A stretch of DNA of 64,000 nt from NCBI GenBank assembly GCA_020849475.1, contig JADLGE010000076.1, positions 1 to 64,000 on the forward strand, in the 5' to 3' direction. The first letter of the stretch is position 1. Each line of letters opens with the position of its first letter. Source of the stretch: Gammaproteobacteria bacterium (GTDB lineage Bacteria; Pseudomonadota; Gammaproteobacteria; Ga0077536). Under the pieces are notes generated by a model. That model had not been told where the DNA came from. It did not search any database and was given only the letters and a program-made list of their open reading frames with translations. Positions 8,238-15,927 of the stretch are shown one piece after another. Made by a program: the position numbers and the translations under genes.

Positions 8238-9320
8238 TCAATACACGATTACGCCGCGTGCGTTGACACCCTTTTCCAGATCGGCGAACGCTTCTGGCGC
8301 TTCGTCGATGGTGTAGGTGCGGGTCACAAGGCGGTCGAGGTCGAGCTTCTTCTGGCGGTAGAGGTCGAGATACATCGGGAAGTCGACCTTGAAGTTGGCG
8401 CTGCCGTACATGCAACCGCGAATGGTCTTGGCGGTGAAGGGCACGATCATGGCGTTGAAGGAGAAGCGGTCGTCGGCGCGGCCGACACCCACCAGCACCG
8501 TCATGCCGCCCATGCGCGTGGCCTTGAAGCAGGCTTCGACGAGCTTGCCCATGCCGACCACTTCAAAGGCGTAGTCGACGCCGATGCCGTTGGTCATGTC
8601 CAGCACCTGCTTGAAGGCATCGGTCTTGGGATCGATGACATCGGTGGCGCCGAAAGCGCGCGCCAATTCCATGCGCTCGGCGGAAAGATCGACGGCGATG
8701 ATCTTGGCCGCGCCGGCACTGCGCGCGCCCTGGATGACGTTGAGGCCGACGCCGCCGCAACCGAACACCGCGACCGTCGAGCCGGGTTTGACTTCGGCGG
8801 TCTTGATGGCCGCGCCGACACCGGTGGTGACACCGCAGCCGACCAGCGCCGCGGCCTTGAAGTCATGGCTCTTGTCGATGGCCACCACGCACACCGAGGG
8901 CACCACGCAGTATTCGGCCATGTTGCCCAAGAAGGACATCACGGTGATTTCCTTGCCGTCGAGCTTGACGCGGCTGGTGCCGTCGATGAGGCCACCGTGC
9001 GGCTTGTTCTGCGCGCACAGGTGCGGTTCGTGGTGATCGCAGAAATAGCAATTACCGCAGTTGGGGACAAAGGACAGCACGACGTGGTCGCCGGGCTTGA
9101 CGTTGGTTACGCCTTCGCCCACTTCCTCGACGATGCCGGCGCCTTCGTGGCCGAGCACTGAGGGTAGCTTCCAGCGGATGGTGCCGTTGATGATGGAAAG
9201 ATCCGAATGGCAGATGCCGGTGGCCTTCATCTTGACCAGGACTTCGCCGGTCTTGGGCTTGTCGAGGGTGACATTGGCTACGGAAAATTCGTTGACTGCG
9301 TGTGCGACTACCGCCTTCAT
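8238..9320 (-). CDS. zinc-dependent alcohol dehydrogenase (MDR superfamily)
   Basis: A 360-residue medium-chain dehydrogenase. Catalytic zinc ligands are in GICHSDL (Cys near residue 37) and GHEGAG (His near 59). The structural zinc site CGNCYFCDHHEPHLC is intact near residue 89. VAVFGCGGVGLNVIQGA around residue 186 is the NAD-binding fingerprint, and AVDLS follows as expected for an NAD-preferring Asp. Length and motifs match class III/aryl-alcohol-type dehydrogenases, which oxidise alcohols or thiol-aldehyde adducts. The gene stands alone between a GDSL esterase and a GT-C gene. It could oxidise or reduce aldehydes from amine oxidation (see aauBEDA), but that is only proximity. Confidence 0.88.
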   Translation of the reverse strand: MKAVVAHAVNEFSVANVTLDKPKTGEVLVKMKATGICHSDLSIINGTIRWKLPSVLGHEGAGIVEEVGEGVTNVKPGDHVVLSFVPNCGNCYFCDHHEPHLCAQNKPHGGLIDGTSRVKLDGKEITVMSFLGNMAEYCVVPSVCVVAIDKSHDFKAAALVGCGVTTGVGAAIKTAEVKPGSTVAVFGCGGVGLNVIQGARSAGAAKIIAVDLSAERMELARAFGATDVIDPKTDAFKQVLDMTNGIGVDYAFEVVGMGKLVEACFKATRMGGMTVLVGVGRADDRFSFNAMIVPFTAKTIRGCMYGSANFKVDFPMYLDLYRQKKLDLDRLVTRTYTIDEAPEAFADLEKGVNARGVIVY

Positions 9321-9372
9321 AACGGTCGGACCTCCAAGAAAAGTGGAATGGGCTGGATGGAATCTTGGGAGG

Positions 9373-10407
9373 TTAGCATTTTTCGCCTGGCGCGGGCGGG
9401 CTTAAGGCCGCTGCGCGGCCAGCGTGGCGCGCGCGGCGTCGCGTAACGAGCCAGGCTGAGAGCGGCGCCATCAACAGCGCCCCGCCTGGCAACGGCACCG
9501 GGGCGGCGGCGAAGCTGTTCGTGAATACCTGCGCCATCACTGCATGCACACCGGTGGTGGGATGGATGTTGTCCCAGAACAGGTGGTCCTGGGGATTGGC
9601 GCAGGCCGTGCTGTCCAGCAGGCCGTCGACGCAGGACGTGGTGGTGTCGGTGTAGCCAAAATCGCCGGCATGGGCGAGCAGGAAGTTGAAGGGCGTGAAC
9701 ATGTCGACCAGGTGCACTTTCGCGCCGGCGCCGCCGACCAGGGCGAGCAGGCCGTTGTTGAAGTCGATGGTCGCGGCGCTGAGATCGGCCGCGCGCCCGC
9801 TGGCGATGCCGTCGGGCGTGCGACCGAGGTCGGGCAGGTTGCCGACGTAGACATCGTTGGCGCCCAGCGCCAGCAGCGTGCCGATGGCGTTGCCGACGTT
9901 GCTGAGTGAAGTCGGCACCACGTCGCGCGGATTGGCAAAGCCGATGTCGAGCGCGGAATTGATGTCGTTGGCGCCGATCCACAGCACGAATGACGTGCCG
10001 CTACCGCTGACGTTCGGCACCTGCGGCAACTGCGTGTTGAGACCGCTGACGGCGGTTTGCAGTGAGCTGCCGAAGAAGGGCACGGCGCCGAGTTCGTCGT
10101 CACCGGCATTGTCACGACCGTTCAAGACCCCCGAGAACGCGCCACCCATGGCGAAATCGACGACCGTGACGTCGGGGTGCGCGGCCGCGTAGTAGTCGAC
10201 CCACACCGGACCGTTGCTGAAGCGACCCGGAAAATAGGGCGCGCTCGGCACCGAAAACAGACCGAAGGTGGCGGCAGCCGTGGCCTCGGCCAGGCGGCCG
10301 TTATCGGACAGGCTGTCGCCGAGCACGGCCAGCGTGGTGAAGTCGGCGCGGGCGGGTTGCTGGAGCAGGGTGAGGAGCAGGGCGGCGGCAAACGCGCGAA
10401 ATTTCAT
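9373..10407 (-). CDS. SGNH/GDSL esterase with VPLP-type CTERM sorting tail
   Basis: A 344-residue secreted protein. The signal peptide is MKFRAFAAALLLTLLQQPARA. The SGNH blocks are AVLGDSLSDNGRL (nucleophile Ser), MGGAFSG, VLWIGANDINSAL (Gly/Asn) and WDNIHPTTGVHAVMAQ (Asp-His). The C-terminus reads VPLPGGALLMAPLSAWL followed by RRRAR, i.e. a VPLP motif, a hydrophobic helix and a basic cluster. This tripartite tail resembles VPLPA/PEP-CTERM sorting signals processed by exosortases, and is followed here by an extra ~20-residue extension. I prefer the ATG at 10407 because AGGA lies 8 bases upstream; the in-frame ATG at 10416 overlaps that site. No exosortase gene lies in the window. Confidence 0.84.
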   Translation of the reverse strand: MKFRAFAAALLLTLLQQPARADFTTLAVLGDSLSDNGRLAEATAAATFGLFSVPSAPYFPGRFSNGPVWVDYYAAAHPDVTVVDFAMGGAFSGVLNGRDNAGDDELGAVPFFGSSLQTAVSGLNTQLPQVPNVSGSGTSFVLWIGANDINSALDIGFANPRDVVPTSLSNVGNAIGTLLALGANDVYVGNLPDLGRTPDGIASGRAADLSAATIDFNNGLLALVGGAGAKVHLVDMFTPFNFLLAHAGDFGYTDTTTSCVDGLLDSTACANPQDHLFWDNIHPTTGVHAVMAQVFTNSFAAAPVPLPGGALLMAPLSAWLVTRRRARHAGRAAALSPPAPGEKC

Positions 10408-10597
10408 GGGGCTCATCCTTGTAAGTGACGGTTGGCCAACGATGGAAATATAGCACCGCCACCGCTCGCGAAGTTTCGCCTTCGCATAATCGTCTGGGGA
10501 TGATTAGAATGCCGCGAACCCCTGCAACCCGGTGGTGGACGGCGCCGGCCGTCGACTGGTCGCGGCTTCGGGCAATCTAAAGATGGAGGCGACGACG

Positions 10598-11752
10598 GTG
10601 ATTCGAGCAAGCAATATCCTGCGAGTCGGATTCGCGCTGGCCGTATGGTGCGGCGCAGCCCTGGCCGCCGACCCGCTGCCCCCCGAGAAAATAGGCGTCG
10701 CCACGGCGCCCGTGCCCACGCCCCATCGCCTGTACCTGACCGACCTGCAGATAGCCCACATCACCGACGGCGTGGTGCATATCGTCGACGGCCAGTCGTT
10801 CAAGTACCTCGGCATGTTCTCCACCGGTCTGTTCGGCATCACCGCCCTGACCAGCGACAGCTCGGAAATGCTGGTCGCCTCGACCTACTACACCAAGCGC
10901 AACCGCGGTGACCGCTTCGACCAGCTCGAAGCCTTCGACACCAAGACCTTCGCGCTCAAGAAAGAAATCCAGATCCCCGCCAAGCACGCCATGGCGCTGC
11001 CCTACAAGGGCACCATCGCGCCGTCGGTGGACGATGCCTGGGTGTTTATTCAAAACGCCACGCCACTGTCGTCGGTGACGGTGGTCGATCACAAGGCGTG
11101 GAAAGTCACCGCCGAGATCCCGACGCTCGGCTGCTGGATAGTGCTGCCGTCCCAGAGCAATCCGCGCCGCTTCGCGACATTGTGCGGCGACGGTACGCTG
11201 GTCACCGTGACCTTGAACGAGAAGGGCGACAGCGCCACCCAGGCACGCAGCGAGAAACTTTTCGATGCGGAGAAAGATCCGCTGTTCGTGCAGGGCGAGC
11301 GGGTCGGTGACAGCTACTACTTCGTGTCCTATGAAGGCAACGTCAAGGTCATCAATGTCGGCGGCGACGTGGCCAAGGTCGAAGACGCGTGGTCGCTGGT
11401 CGATGACGCCGACAAGAAGGCGGGCTGGAAGCCGGGCGGTTACCAGCTGCAGGCCGTGCACGCGGCCACCAAGCGTCTGTACGTCGGCATGCACGACGCC
11501 GCCAAGAACGGCAGCCACAAGAATCCCGCCAAGGAGATCTGGGTGTTCGATCTCGCGACCAAGAAGCGCATCCAGCGCGCGCCGGGCTCGAATTCGATCG
11601 CCATGGCGCTGACCAAGGAAGCCAAGCCCACGCTGTATGCCTACGACGGTATCAATCTGAATTTCGTGCGCTACGAAACCGCGCCGGAATTGAAGCCGGT
11701 CGCGAGCGGCGACAAGGTCGGCGATTTCGCGGGCCTCATCGAGACCCATTGA
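10598..11752 (+). CDS. aauB: aromatic amine dehydrogenase, large (heavy) subunit
   Basis: A 384-residue periplasmic beta-propeller subunit of a tryptophan-tryptophylquinone amine dehydrogenase (MauB/AauB family). A Sec-type signal peptide ends near GAALAADP. Family sequence includes RLYLTDLQIAHITDGVVHIVD, GLFGITALTSD, FIQNATPLSSVTVVD and YQLQAVHAATKRLYVGMH; the HAATKRLYV-MH stretch is characteristic. I prefer GTG at 10598, since GGAGG sits 8 bases before it; the ATG at 10583 actually contains that Shine-Dalgarno sequence. It is first in a B-E-D-A-cytochrome operon. The light subunit (12907) resembles the aromatic amine enzyme more than methylamine dehydrogenase, so likely substrates are tyramine, phenethylamine or tryptamine. 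Confidence 0.92.
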   Translation: MIRASNILRVGFALAVWCGAALAADPLPPEKIGVATAPVPTPHRLYLTDLQIAHITDGVVHIVDGQSFKYLGMFSTGLFGITALTSDSSEMLVASTYYTKRNRGDRFDQLEAFDTKTFALKKEIQIPAKHAMALPYKGTIAPSVDDAWVFIQNATPLSSVTVVDHKAWKVTAEIPTLGCWIVLPSQSNPRRFATLCGDGTLVTVTLNEKGDSATQARSEKLFDAEKDPLFVQGERVGDSYYFVSYEGNVKVINVGGDVAKVEDAWSLVDDADKKAGWKPGGYQLQAVHAATKRLYVGMHDAAKNGSHKNPAKEIWVFDLATKKRIQRAPGSNSIAMALTKEAKPTLYAYDGINLNFVRYETAPELKPVASGDKVGDFAGLIETH

Positions 11753-11756
11753 GCGC

Positions 11757-12302
11757 ATGACGCTGGACCCGGTAGTGACGCATCTGGTGGCCGCAGCCCT
11801 GGCCATGCTGCTGCTGGTCGGCGCGTGGCAGAAGATGCGCGATCAGATGGCGTTTCGCACCGCCCTCGAGGCCTATGACATCGTGCCGGCCAACAGCCTG
11901 TCCGCGCTGTTCGCGTGGCTGCTGCCGTGCGCTGAAGCGCTGGCGGCGGTGGCACTGGTGATCGACGGCACGCGTACCTACGGTGTCATGCTCGCCGCGC
12001 TGCTGCTGTGCGTGGTGACGGCGGCGGTCATCATCAATCTCCTGCGTGGACGCACCGATCTCGGCTGTGGCTGCGGCGGCATCGAAGACGAACAGACCCT
12101 GTCGTGGGCGCTGGTCGCGCGCAACGGCGTATTGCTGGGCCTGCTGGCGGTGGTGGCGGCCGAGCCCGCCGCACGCACGCTCAACTGGCTCGATTACCTG
12201 ACGGTGGCGCTGGGCGCCTGCGCGCTCTACGGCCTCTACGCCATGCTCAATCAATTGCTCGCCAACCAGCCGCGCCTCACGCGCCTGCGGAGCCTGGCAT
12301 GA
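11757..12302 (+). CDS. aauE: amine dehydrogenase maturation protein MauE/AauE family
   Basis: A 181-residue membrane protein with four to five hydrophobic helices. It has the MauE-type cysteine cluster RTDLGCGCGGIEDE in a loop near residue 100. MauE proteins belong to a DoxX/VKOR-like group of small membrane redox proteins and are needed for forming the six-disulfide light subunit of TTQ amine dehydrogenases. It starts 5 bp after aauB and overlaps aauD by ATGA. The position between the large-subunit gene and the thioredoxin-like gene is that of the known mauBEDA/aauBEDA order. Confidence 0.9.
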   Translation: MTLDPVVTHLVAAALAMLLLVGAWQKMRDQMAFRTALEAYDIVPANSLSALFAWLLPCAEALAAVALVIDGTRTYGVMLAALLLCVVTAAVIINLLRGRTDLGCGCGGIEDEQTLSWALVARNGVLLGLLAVVAAEPAARTLNWLDYLTVALGACALYGLYAMLNQLLANQPRLTRLRSLA

Positions 12303-12886
12303 ACGAAGCCCTGGCCGTCGCGGTGGTGGTGCTGTTCGTGCTGGTCATCGCGCTGGTGGTGGCGGTGTTCGCGCTGGCGCGCCAGATTGGCGTGCTCTAC
12401 GAGCGCGTCGCGCCGATGGGCGCGCTCATGATGGATGAAGGCCCCAAGGTCGGCGACGTTGCACCGGTGTTCAATCTCGCCACCCTCGCCGGCCCGCGCG
12501 TGCAGGTCGGCGCGCCCGGCACCCACAGCACCCTGGTGTTCTTCGTCTCGCCCACCTGCCCGGTGTGCAAGAAGCTCATCCCGGTGCTGCGCTCGTCGGC
12601 CAAGGTCGAAAGCGCGTGGCTGCGCGTGGTGCTGGCCAGCGACGGTGACGAAGCCCGTCAGCGTGCGTTTTACGAAAAGGCCGAGCTCAGTGATTTTCCC
12701 TACGTGCTGTCGACCGATCTCGGCATGGCCTACAAGGTCGGCAAGCTGCCCTTCGCGGTCTTGATCGACGAACAGGGCCGCGTGCGCGCCAAGGGCTTGA
12801 TCAATTCACGCGAGCAGTTGGAAAGCCTCTTCACGGCCAAAGATCTGGGCGTGGAGTCGATTCAGGAATATTTGCAGAAAGCATAA
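12299..12886 (+). CDS. aauD: membrane-anchored thioredoxin-like MauD/AauD maturation protein
   Basis: A 195-residue protein with an N-terminal membrane anchor (residues 4-27) and a periplasmic thioredoxin fold carrying the redox pair Cys87-Pro-Val-Cys90 in VSPTCPVCKKL. The later KLPFAVLIDEQG supplies the cis-Pro region. MauD is thought to oxidise or isomerise disulfides in the cysteine-rich light subunit encoded by the next gene. The start ATG overlaps the aauE stop (ATGA). All MauD hallmarks are present and the length is usual. Confidence 0.92.
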   Translation: MNEALAVAVVVLFVLVIALVVAVFALARQIGVLYERVAPMGALMMDEGPKVGDVAPVFNLATLAGPRVQVGAPGTHSTLVFFVSPTCPVCKKLIPVLRSSAKVESAWLRVVLASDGDEARQRAFYEKAELSDFPYVLSTDLGMAYKVGKLPFAVLIDEQGRVRAKGLINSREQLESLFTAKDLGVESIQEYLQKA

Positions 12887-12906
12887 CCTTCAGTGGGGAC
12901 TCGCTT

Positions 12907-13446
12907 ATGAAATGGTTCGACGAGTTTTTTGAGCGCCAGGCGCGCGCGGTCGCGCAAAAGACTTCGCGTCGCAGTGCGCTGACCAAAATCAGCCGCGCGC
13001 TGGTCGGAACCGCGTTCCTGTTGCCGGTGTTGCCGTTCGCGCGTGTCGCGCAGGCTGCCCATGGCGGCGGCGCCGCGCCCGACGCCAAGCTCGACCCGAT
13101 GAACGACACCCATTGCGAATACTGGCGCTATTGTTCGCTGGACGGTTTTCTGTGCACCTGCTGCGGCGGCTCGGTGACCAAGTGCCCGCCTGGCTCGCAG
13201 GCCTCGTCGGTGACCTGGATAGGCACCTGCCACAATCCCGATGACGGTCGCGATTACATCGTCAGCTATAACGACTGCTGCGGCATCGCGTCCTGCGGTC
13301 GCTGCTTCTGCAACGCCAACGAAGGTGAACGTCCCGGTTATCGCCTGTCGGTGCACAACGACGTCAACTGGTGCATGGGCAACGAAAGCAGCATCTATCA
13401 CTGCACGGTGTCGGTGGTGCTCGGTGTGTCGGGCGGCGCCGGCTGA
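12907..13446 (+). CDS. aauA: aromatic amine dehydrogenase, small (light) TTQ subunit
   Basis: A 179-residue precursor with a twin-arginine-type leader (TSRRSALTKI, then a hydrophobic core) and a cysteine-rich mature domain. The tryptophans that would form tryptophan tryptophylquinone are Trp104 (VTWIGTC) and Trp155 (VNWCMGN). Asp123 (YNDCCG) and Thr167 (HCTVSV) match the catalytic base and Thr of the Alcaligenes enzyme; all four are offset by five from its Trp109/Trp160/Asp128/Thr172 numbering. GFLCTCCGG, CHNPDDGRDYIVSY, ERPGY and HNDVNWCMGNESS are aromatic amine dehydrogenase-like rather than methylamine-dehydrogenase-like. There are 14 cysteines in the mature part. The subunit oxidises primary aromatic amines to aldehydes in the periplasm. 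Confidence 0.94.
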   Translation: MKWFDEFFERQARAVAQKTSRRSALTKISRALVGTAFLLPVLPFARVAQAAHGGGAAPDAKLDPMNDTHCEYWRYCSLDGFLCTCCGGSVTKCPPGSQASSVTWIGTCHNPDDGRDYIVSYNDCCGIASCGRCFCNANEGERPGYRLSVHNDVNWCMGNESSIYHCTVSVVLGVSGGAG

Positions 13447-13448
13447 GC

Positions 13449-13916
13449 GTGGCGCCGCGCCTGTCGCTGCGGGTCGCGGCCACGCTGGTCGCGGCTTTCG
13501 CCATCGCCGTCAGCGCTGAGCCTTCCCTGCAAACCGCGACGACCTCTCCCGCCGAACTCGATTACCTGCAATTCTGCTCTGGCTGTCATCAAAGCGACGG
13601 CAGCGGCAGCGTCAGCAATCATGTGCCGCGTCTGCCGGGCAGCGTCGGGCACTTCACCCGCTCGGCGAAAGGCCGCGCATTCCTGGTCCAGGTCGGCGGC
13701 GTGGCGCAGGCGCCGATCAGCGACGCCCAGGTCGCGGCGCTGCTGAACTGGATGCTGCCTGCCTTCGACCGCGCCAACCTGCCCGCCGACTTCACGCCCT
13801 ATACCGTCGACGAAGTGACGCGCGCCCGCGCGCACCGTCCCGGCGATATCGCGGCGGCGCGCGCGCAGGTGGTCGACACCCTCAAGGCACAAGGCATCGA
13901 GGTCGCGAAGTACTGA
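13449..13916 (+). CDS. periplasmic monohaem c-type cytochrome of the aau operon
   Basis: A 155-residue protein from GTG 13449, two bases after the aauA stop. An N-terminal signal peptide (LRVAATLVAAFAIAVSA) precedes a single haem site Cys43-Ser-Gly-Cys46-His47 (FCSGCHQSDG), with a Met axial-ligand candidate in LLNWMLPAF. A monohaem cytochrome follows aauA in the published Alcaligenes faecalis cluster. A role as electron acceptor of the dehydrogenase, or of its azurin-like partner, is a reasonable inference. A longer frame reaching into aauA exists, but its extra residues look like out-of-frame aauA sequence. Confidence 0.84.
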   Translation: MAPRLSLRVAATLVAAFAIAVSAEPSLQTATTSPAELDYLQFCSGCHQSDGSGSVSNHVPRLPGSVGHFTRSAKGRAFLVQVGGVAQAPISDAQVAALLNWMLPAFDRANLPADFTPYTVDEVTRARAHRPGDIAAARAQVVDTLKAQGIEVAKY

Positions 13917-14004
13917 CCATCGCAGGCATCGGTGCAGTTCGTTGCTACCTCAATAGATAGTGGAAATTCCCCCGTACATTTGCACATTTAGCGCATTTCA
14001 AAGC

Positions 14005-14034
14005 TTGGCAGGCCCGGACCATACGGCGTAGAAT
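14005..14034 (+). promoter_or_regulatory. candidate sigma-70 promoter for korCAB
   Basis: TTGGCA at 14005-14010 and TAGAAT at 14029-14034 are separated by 18 bases. They lie 66 bases upstream of the korC start in the 184-bp gap after the cytochrome gene. GGAGGAG just before the TTG start codon provides the ribosome-binding site. The match is by eye only. Confidence 0.5.
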
Positions 14035-14100
14035 CTCGGCCCGTTCTCGCATGTCGTACCCACCGGGATTGGTGAGCCATCCCGCACGGAGGAGTGGCGA

Positions 14101-15909
14101 TTGAAGCCCACAGATATCGGTAATCCCAACTACTTTCATAAAGTCGTTGACTGTCAGTGGGCCTGCCCGGCCCATACCCCTGTTCCCGAATACATTCGCC
14201 TGATCGCGGCCGGCCGTTACGCCGACGCGTACATGGTCAACTGGAAGTCGAATGTGTTCCCCGGCATTCTCGGCCGCACCTGCGACCGCCCCTGCGAACC
14301 GGCCTGCCGGCGCGGGCGCGTCGAGGAAGAGCCAGTCGCCATCTGCCGCCTGAAGCGCGTCGCCGCCGACTACAAGGGTGATGTCAGTGCGCGCATGCCG
14401 GCGCCCGCCGCGAGCAAGAACGGCAAGCGCGTCGCCTGCATCGGCGCTGGCCCGGCCTCGCTGACGGTGGCACGCGATCTCGCGCCGCTTGGCTACGACG
14501 TCACGGTCTATGACGGTTCGGAACGGGCGGGCGGCATGATACGCAGCCAGATTCCGAAATTCCGCCTGCCGGAGGAAGTCATCGACGAAGAAGTCGGTTA
14601 CATCCTGAACCAGGGCGTCAACTTCAAGAGTGGTACCTGGGTCAACTCGCTGAAGGACATCCTCGCCGAGAAATACGACGCGGTATTCGTCGGCACCGGC
14701 GCCCCGCGCGGTCGCGACCTGAATATCCCGGGTCGCAAGGAAGCCGCCGAACACATCCACATCGGCATCGACTGGCTGTCGTCGGTCGCTTTCGGTCACA
14801 TCGAAAAAATCGCCAAGCGCGTCATCGTGCTCGGCGGCGGCAACACCGCGATGGACTGCTGCCGCTCGTCCAAGCGTTTGGGCGGTGAGGAAGTGACGGT
14901 CATCGTGCGGTCGAGCTTCGAGGAAATGAAAGCCTCGCCGTGGGAAAAGGAAGACGCCCAGCACGAAGGCATTCCGATTCTGAACTTCATGGTGCCGAAG
15001 ACCTTCGAGCACGACAACGGCAAGCTGACCGGCATGACCTTCGAGACGGTGCGCGCCGAATACGACGCCAAAGGCCGTCGTTCGCTGGTGCCCACGGGCG
15101 AGCCGGACAAGTTCGTGGCCGCGGACGCGGTGCTGATTGCGGTTGGTCAGGAGAATGCTTTCCCCTGGATCGAACGCGACATCGGTCTCGAGTTCAACGA
15201 ATGGGACATGCCCAAGCTCAACGAAGAGACTTTCCAGTCGACCATCCCGAACGTGTTCTTCGGTGGCGACGCGGCGCTCGGTCCGAAGAACATCATCTGG
15301 GCCGTGGCCCATGGTCATGAAGCGGCGGTCTCGATCGACAAATTCCTGCACGCGGACTCGCTCGAAGAGCGCCCGCTGCCGCAGGTGTCGGTGACCTCGC
15401 AGAAGATGGGCATTCACGAGTGGAGCTATGACAACGATGTCTCCAACGATCATCGTTTCAAGGTGCCGCTGAAAGATCTGAAACTGGCGCTGGCCAACAT
15501 CAAGGTCGAAGTCGAACTTGGTTTCGATCAGAAGCTCGCGCTCGCCGAAGCCGAACGTTGCTTGAACTGCGACGTGCAGACGGTCTTCACCGACAAGCTC
15601 TGCATCGAATGCGATGCCTGCGTCGACATCTGTCCGGTGGACTGCATCAACTTCACCGCCAACGGCGAGGAAGTGGAAGTGCGCGCCACGTTGCGCGCGC
15701 CGTCCACCGACACCTCGCAGGATCTCTACGTGTCCGGTCCCTTGAAGACCGAGCGCGTGATGATCAAGGACGAGAACGTCTGCCTGCATTGCGGTCTGTG
15801 CGCCGAACGCTGCCCGACGGGCGCTTGGGACATGCAGAAATACTTGATGGAGATGGAGCACGCAGGACCCGGCTGCCGCAGCAAGCGTGCCGGTGCCCGC
15901 GCGGCCTGA
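14101..15909 (+). CDS. korC: KorC: FAD/NAD(P) oxidoreductase (GltD-like) fused to 2x[4Fe-4S] ferredoxin domain
   Basis: A 602-residue protein starting at TTG (the only start fitting the GGAGGAG site 8-14 bases upstream). The order is an N-terminal Cys-rich GltD-type iron-sulfur segment (CQWACPAHTPVPEY, then CDRPCEPACRRG), an FAD fingerprint at residue 111 (VACIGAGPASLTVA), an NAD(P) fingerprint at residue 241 (VIVLGGGNTAMDC) and FFGGDAALG near residue 396. Two [4Fe-4S] clusters follow at residues 501 (CIECDACVDICP) and 561 (CLHCGLCAERCP). It heads korC-korA-korB, which corresponds to the 2-oxoglutarate:NADP+ oxidoreductase of Azoarcus evansii, where this subunit passes electrons between ferredoxin sites and NADP+. 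The specificity here is inferred. Confidence 0.85.
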   Translation: MKPTDIGNPNYFHKVVDCQWACPAHTPVPEYIRLIAAGRYADAYMVNWKSNVFPGILGRTCDRPCEPACRRGRVEEEPVAICRLKRVAADYKGDVSARMPAPAASKNGKRVACIGAGPASLTVARDLAPLGYDVTVYDGSERAGGMIRSQIPKFRLPEEVIDEEVGYILNQGVNFKSGTWVNSLKDILAEKYDAVFVGTGAPRGRDLNIPGRKEAAEHIHIGIDWLSSVAFGHIEKIAKRVIVLGGGNTAMDCCRSSKRLGGEEVTVIVRSSFEEMKASPWEKEDAQHEGIPILNFMVPKTFEHDNGKLTGMTFETVRAEYDAKGRRSLVPTGEPDKFVAADAVLIAVGQENAFPWIERDIGLEFNEWDMPKLNEETFQSTIPNVFFGGDAALGPKNIIWAVAHGHEAAVSIDKFLHADSLEERPLPQVSVTSQKMGIHEWSYDNDVSNDHRFKVPLKDLKLALANIKVEVELGFDQKLALAEAERCLNCDVQTVFTDKLCIECDACVDICPVDCINFTANGEEVEVRATLRAPSTDTSQDLYVSGPLKTERVMIKDENVCLHCGLCAERCPTGAWDMQKYLMEMEHAGPGCRSKRAGARAA

Positions 15910-15927
15910 GCGGAGCTTTAAACACAC

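Noticed and set aside
8238-10407. Mobile element or integration site next to tRNA-Arg and the hairpin cluster
   Set aside because: No integrase, transposase or target duplication was found near 1-100 or 8143-8228.
12907-13446. Methylamine dehydrogenase light subunit (mauA)
   Set aside because: The family is the same, but blocks such as GFLCTCCGG, CHNPDDGRDYIVSY and HNDVNWCMGNESS follow aromatic amine dehydrogenase, and the residue spacing equals that enzyme.
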